Assembly (NCBI GenBank): GCA_963815355.1
Contig: CAWFGJ010000002.1
Location: forward strand, 186,001-250,000
Origin: JAPUEK01 sp963815355
GTDB lineage: Bacteria > Pseudomonadota > Alphaproteobacteria > Rhodobacterales > Rhodobacteraceae
Reading direction: 5' to 3'
Length of the DNA: 64,000 nucleotides
Numbering within the stretch: the stretch's first letter is position 1; the number at the start of each line of letters is the position of its first letter. The notes below the pieces were generated by a model. The model searched no databases. It had not been told where the DNA came from and saw only the letters and a list, made by a program, of their open reading frames with translations. Positions 60,724 to 64,000 of the stretch are shown here, one piece after another. Position numbers and translations under genes: made by a program.

Positions 60724-60859
60724 GCCCAGAGCGGGAATTCTGGCGAAGCCTTGCCTTATCGCAGGCGCGCGCGGGGGAGTGTTTTGACCTTTGCGCGGGC
60801 TTCGTCTATCAGATCGCTGGCGCGAGGTCGGCTTGCGCGGCGGGATCAGGGGTTTTCAG

Positions 60860-63436
60860 GTGATCAGGTTCATCGGCTCGTTCTTTGGGGCCATCTTCAC
60901 GGCGATCACTTTGGGCCTGCTGTTCGGCGCGCTGACGGTGGGGGCGATCTTTTGGATCTATGCCACCGATCTGCCCGGCCATGACAGTCTTGCCACCTAT
61001 ACGCCGCCCACGATCAGCCGCGTCTATTCCGGCGAAGGCAAGATTGTGGACGAATTTGCCAAGGAACGGCGTCTGTTCACGCCGATTGAGGAAATTCCCG
61101 ATCTGGTGAAGGATGCGTTCATCTCGGCCGAGGACAAGCATTTCTACACGCACCGCGGCTATGATGTGACCGGGATGATGGGCGCGTTTCGCGACGCGCT
61201 TATCAGCCGGGGCGAGGACGTGCGCGGGGCGTCCACGATCACCCAACAGGTGGCCAAGAACATGCTGCTGGACGGCACCCGCAAGGGCGCCAAGGGGATT
61301 GAGCGCAAGATCAAGGAAATCATTCTGGCGACGCGGTTGGAAGACACGCTGTCCAAGGACCGGATTCTGGAAATCTACATGAACCAGATCGATCTTGGCT
61401 ATCGCAGCTTTGGGGTGACGGCGGCGGCGCAGACCTATTTCAACAAGAACCTGTCGGAAGTGACCGTGGGGGAGGCAGCCTATCTGGCGGCGCTGCCCAA
61501 ATCGCCCGGCAAAGGGCTGCGCCCGGTCGAAGAATATGACAACGCGGTCGCCCGCCGGAATTACGTTCTGCGCGAGATGCAGCAAAACGGCTTTATCGAC
61601 GTTGCCCAGTATGAGGCCGAAAAGGCCTTGCCGCTGAAAACCGTGCAGGGGGGCGACTATCCGTCTTTCCGCGACAACCTGCCGCCGCGCGACTATTTCA
61701 GCGATGAGATCCGTCGTCAGTTGTCGGGCACGTTTGGTGAAGAAGAATTCTTTGGCGGCGGTCTGTCGATCCGCGCGACGATGGACCCGGAAATGCAGGA
61801 AATCGCCGCCGTGGCGCTGCGCCGGGGGTTGGAGAAATACGACCGCAGCCAAGGTGTGTGGCGCGGCACGGGCAAGACGATCCCGGCCGATAAGCTGGGG
61901 ACTGAGGCAGATTGGCGCGAGGCGCTGAGCCTTGTGAAGGACCTGCCGCGCGATGTGGTTGGCTGGCATGCCGCCGTGGTGTTGGAACTGGGGGACACGA
62001 CCGCTCGGTTGGGGATTGAAGGCGACGCCGAGGGCCATGACCCGATTATTCCGGCCGAAGATGTGACATGGGCGCGCAAGCGTCAGGACGACGGCAAGCT
62101 GGCGAAGAAGGCCAAGGTTCCCGCCGATCTGGTGGCCGTCGGCGACGTGGTGATGGTGCGCGCGGTGACCGATGACACCGACGGCAGTTTCCAGCGCTGG
62201 TCCTTGCGGCAGGTGCCCGAGGTGCAGGGCGGCTTTATGGCGATGGACGTGAACACCGGCCGCGTGATCGCGATGCAGGGCGGGTTCAGCTATCAGTCCT
62301 CGGTGTTCAACCGCGCGACGCAAGCGACGCGTCAACCGGGTTCATCGTTCAAGCCCTTTGTCTATGCGGCAGCGCTGGACAGCGGCTTTACCCCCGCCAC
62401 GATCGTCGTGGACGCCCCGATTGAAATTGAAACGCCGCAAGGCCTGTGGACGCCCAAAAACGCGTCGAACAAGTTCTACGGCCCGACGCCCTTGCGTACC
62501 GGGATCGAGCAAAGCCGGAACCTGATGACCATTCGGGTGGCGCAGGAAATCGGGATGCAGACCGTGGCCGGCTATGCCGAAAAGTTTGGCGTCTACAAGC
62601 CGATGAAACCGTTCCTTGCCAACGCTCTTGGCGCGCAGGAAACCACCTTGTTCAAGATGGTCGCCGCCTATGCGATGTTCGCCAATGGCGGCGAGCGGGT
62701 TGAGCCGACGCTGGTGGACAGGGTGCAGGACCGCTTTGGCAAGACCATCTACCGCCATGACCAGCGCAACTGCGAAGACTGCCAGACCCCCCGCCTTGCG
62801 CCGGGTGCGCCGCTTAAAATCACCTCGGACCGCGAGCGGGTGATGGATGCGATCACCGCGTATCAGCTGACCTCGATGATGGAGGGGGTTATCCAGCGCG
62901 GCTCGGGCACAGGCGTGCGCTTGCCGGTGCCGGTCGCCGGCAAGACGGGCACCACCAACGACGCCAAAGACGTGTGGTTCATCGGCTATACGTCAAACCT
63001 TGTGGCGGGGTGCTATATGGGCTTTGACCAGCCGCGAACCTTGGGGCCGGGGGCTTTCGGCGGCACGCTGTGCGTTCCGATCTTTCAGGAATTCATGAAA
63101 GAGGCGGTCAAACGGTTCGGCGGCACCAAGTTCAAACTGCCGCCGGGGGGCTATTTCCAGAAGATCGACCGCTTTACAGGGGCGCAACTGCCCGACAGTG
63201 CGACCGGGGATTACGTGGTTTCGGAATACTTCCGCGAAGGGCAGGACGTGATGTACGGCTTGGATGCGATGGTTGATGGTGGCTTTGCGATGGGGTCGAA
63301 CCTGCCACTGTTTGGCTATGGCGAGACCGAAGGCGGGCAGGAGCAGGTGGATACGTTGACCACCTCGGATGGCCAGCAAAAAGCGGTGCCGAAGAAGGCC
63401 GACTTTGGCACACTCAGCTCCGGCGGCCTTTATTAA
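60860..63436 (+). CDS. mrcA: Penicillin-binding protein 1A (bifunctional)
   Basis: An 858-residue inner-membrane peptidoglycan synthase. One transmembrane helix near residue 25 is followed by the GT51 glycosyltransferase with catalytic Glu in ISAEDKHFYTHRGYDVTGM near 95 and GASTITQQVAKNMLLDG near 130. A transpeptidase domain follows: SxxK in QPGSSFKPFVYAAALDSG near 495, SRN in EQSRNLMTI near 553 and KTGTTNDAKDVWF near 697. I use the GTG start at 60860 (giving VIRFIGSFFG), preceded by AGGGG; a TTG at 60791 is the only longer option. Confidence 0.95.
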   Translation: MIRFIGSFFGAIFTAITLGLLFGALTVGAIFWIYATDLPGHDSLATYTPPTISRVYSGEGKIVDEFAKERRLFTPIEEIPDLVKDAFISAEDKHFYTHRGYDVTGMMGAFRDALISRGEDVRGASTITQQVAKNMLLDGTRKGAKGIERKIKEIILATRLEDTLSKDRILEIYMNQIDLGYRSFGVTAAAQTYFNKNLSEVTVGEAAYLAALPKSPGKGLRPVEEYDNAVARRNYVLREMQQNGFIDVAQYEAEKALPLKTVQGGDYPSFRDNLPPRDYFSDEIRRQLSGTFGEEEFFGGGLSIRATMDPEMQEIAAVALRRGLEKYDRSQGVWRGTGKTIPADKLGTEADWREALSLVKDLPRDVVGWHAAVVLELGDTTARLGIEGDAEGHDPIIPAEDVTWARKRQDDGKLAKKAKVPADLVAVGDVVMVRAVTDDTDGSFQRWSLRQVPEVQGGFMAMDVNTGRVIAMQGGFSYQSSVFNRATQATRQPGSSFKPFVYAAALDSGFTPATIVVDAPIEIETPQGLWTPKNASNKFYGPTPLRTGIEQSRNLMTIRVAQEIGMQTVAGYAEKFGVYKPMKPFLANALGAQETTLFKMVAAYAMFANGGERVEPTLVDRVQDRFGKTIYRHDQRNCEDCQTPRLAPGAPLKITSDRERVMDAITAYQLTSMMEGVIQRGSGTGVRLPVPVAGKTGTTNDAKDVWFIGYTSNLVAGCYMGFDQPRTLGPGAFGGTLCVPIFQEFMKEAVKRFGGTKFKLPPGGYFQKIDRFTGAQLPDSATGDYVVSEYFREGQDVMYGLDAMVDGGFAMGSNLPLFGYGETEGGQEQVDTLTTSDGQQKAVPKKADFGTLSSGGLY

Positions 63437-63537
63437 CAGCAAATCGGCGGCGGCGGGGTTTCGGGGGGGCGCTGGCCGCTTGCCCCGAAACCCCGCCCGC
63501 GCTATGACCCGCCCGCAAGTTCGAGGATACCCCAACC

Positions 63538-64000
63538 ATGCGCGCCGAAACCCAGAACCAAATCGAATCCATTGAAAAGTCGCTGAAGCTCTTGGGCCAG
63601 CGACTGGATTGGGAAACCGCGCCGCATCGGTTGGAAGAGTTTGAGGCGCTGATCGAGGCGCCCGACCTGTGGAACGACCCGGCCAAGGCGCAAAAACTGA
63701 TGCGCGAGCGCCAGCAGCTGCTGGACGCGATCTCGACCTATCGGTTTGTGGAAACCAGTCTGCGCGACAACGTGGAGCTGATTGAATTGGGGGAGATGGA
63801 GGGCGATCAAGAGATCGTCACCGAGGCCGAAGCCGCGCTGAAAGCGCTGGTTGAGGCCGCCGCCGCCAAAGAGCTGGAGGCGTTGCTGGACGGCGAGGCT
63901 GACAGCAACGACACCTTCCTTGAGATCAACGCCGGTGCCGGTGGCACGGAAAGCTGCGATTGGGCGAGTATCCTTGCCCGGATGTATGTTCGCTGGGCCG
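63538..64000 (+). CDS. prfB: Peptide chain release factor 2 (3' end beyond the window)
   Basis: The first 154 residues of RF2, which reads UGA and UAA stop codons. The N-terminal helical domain (NQIESIEKSLKLLGQRLDWE, then EFEALIEAPDLWNDPAKAQK) and the start of the second domain with LEINAGAGGTESCDWASIL are present. The frame runs without a break from the ATG at 63538. The CTTTGA programmed frameshift of E. coli prfB is absent from the region of codons 20-30. GAGGA lies upstream. Confidence 0.95.
   Translation, partial: MRAETQNQIESIEKSLKLLGQRLDWETAPHRLEEFEALIEAPDLWNDPAKAQKLMRERQQLLDAISTYRFVETSLRDNVELIELGEMEGDQEIVTEAEAALKALVEAAAAKELEALLDGEADSNDTFLEINAGAGGTESCDWASILARMYVRWA

Noticed and set aside
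60809..62335. 508-codon minus-strand frame opposite PBP1A
   Set aside because: Shadow of a highly conserved plus-strand gene; composition rich in His and Arg with no domain.
63538..63640. Programmed +1 frameshift in prfB
   Set aside because: The frame is continuous from the ATG and no CTTTGA slippery site occurs near codons 20-30. The first 154 codons read through without interruption.
1..64000. CRISPR arrays, insertion sequences, integrases or restriction-modification genes
   Set aside because: No regularly spaced repeats, transposase or integrase motifs, or methylase/nuclease genes could be seen anywhere in the window.

Overview
The window is one continuous stretch of a high-GC alphaproteobacterial chromosome, most likely a member of the Rhodobacteraceae in the broad sense. 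Four signs point there. ArgC carries the group's GTGCNAAAG active-site form. There is a gene-transfer-agent-type endolysin/holin pair. A 5-aminolevulinate synthase gene (hemA) sits behind an FNR-type box. The repertoire also includes class II NrdJ, a BolA/Grx4 pair, a fused IolC-DUF2090 and a Fur/Mur-type regulator. I see no complete prophage, IS element, CRISPR array or photosynthesis gene; nearly all of the window is core chromosome.

Layout. 1-4.1 kb: gap (cut by the window edge) and tkt (central carbon, minus strand) flank a DUF808 membrane protein; two LacI-type operators lie upstream of gap. 4.2-5.0 kb: a coiled-coil gene overlapping zapA (Z-ring pair). 5.4-9.3 kb: a minus-strand run purL, two GNAT acetyltransferases, bolA, grxD. 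9.3-10.9 kb: a long gap holding a candidate structured small RNA and a palindrome, then a LysR regulator. 11-15.2 kb: acyltransferase, murI, DUF1684, argC, ccmE. 15.5-16.6 kb: GTA-type lysis genes. 16.7-22.2 kb: an RpiR regulator and iolC-iolD-iolB (myo-inositol catabolism) with two copies of a 16-bp operator. 22.2-30.2 kb: phoR-pstSCAB-phoU-phoB with a three-repeat Pho box. 30.2-36 kb: three DMT permeases, a desaturase, eno and a Fur/Mur regulator. 36.4-40 kb: nrdJ. 40.3-46.8 kb: enoyl-CoA hydratase, acyl-CoA synthetase, tgt, lon. 46.8-50.2 kb: an S74-type small protein, an HU-like protein, four tRNA genes (Val-CAC, Val-TAC, two identical Asp-GTC), pirin. 50.7-54.9 kb: a triple-repeat DUF1344 protein, an M20 peptidase, a DUF4189-like secreted protein, hemA. 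55-64 kb: rodZ, ispG, a DsbA-like protein, an aminotransferase, amidase, PBP1A and the start of prfB.

Sequence quality. Three normally indispensable or highly conserved genes are out of frame: eno (one shift), tgt (two) and lon (one). All four are single extra bases, and removing them restores full-length family-typical proteins. I read them as probable sequence or assembly errors rather than gene decay, and annotate the full spans.

The most interesting material beyond routine genes is: the GTA-type lysis cassette; the autoregulatory-looking IolR operator pair; the operators in front of gap; the candidate small RNA at 9.75-9.89 kb; a 52-bp dispersed repeat (hairpin plus RBS-like tail) that ends exactly in the tgt start codon; and a 14-bp perfect inverted repeat beside a possible gene relic at 5.0-5.4 kb. 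I found nothing that I would claim as a wholly new multi-gene system.
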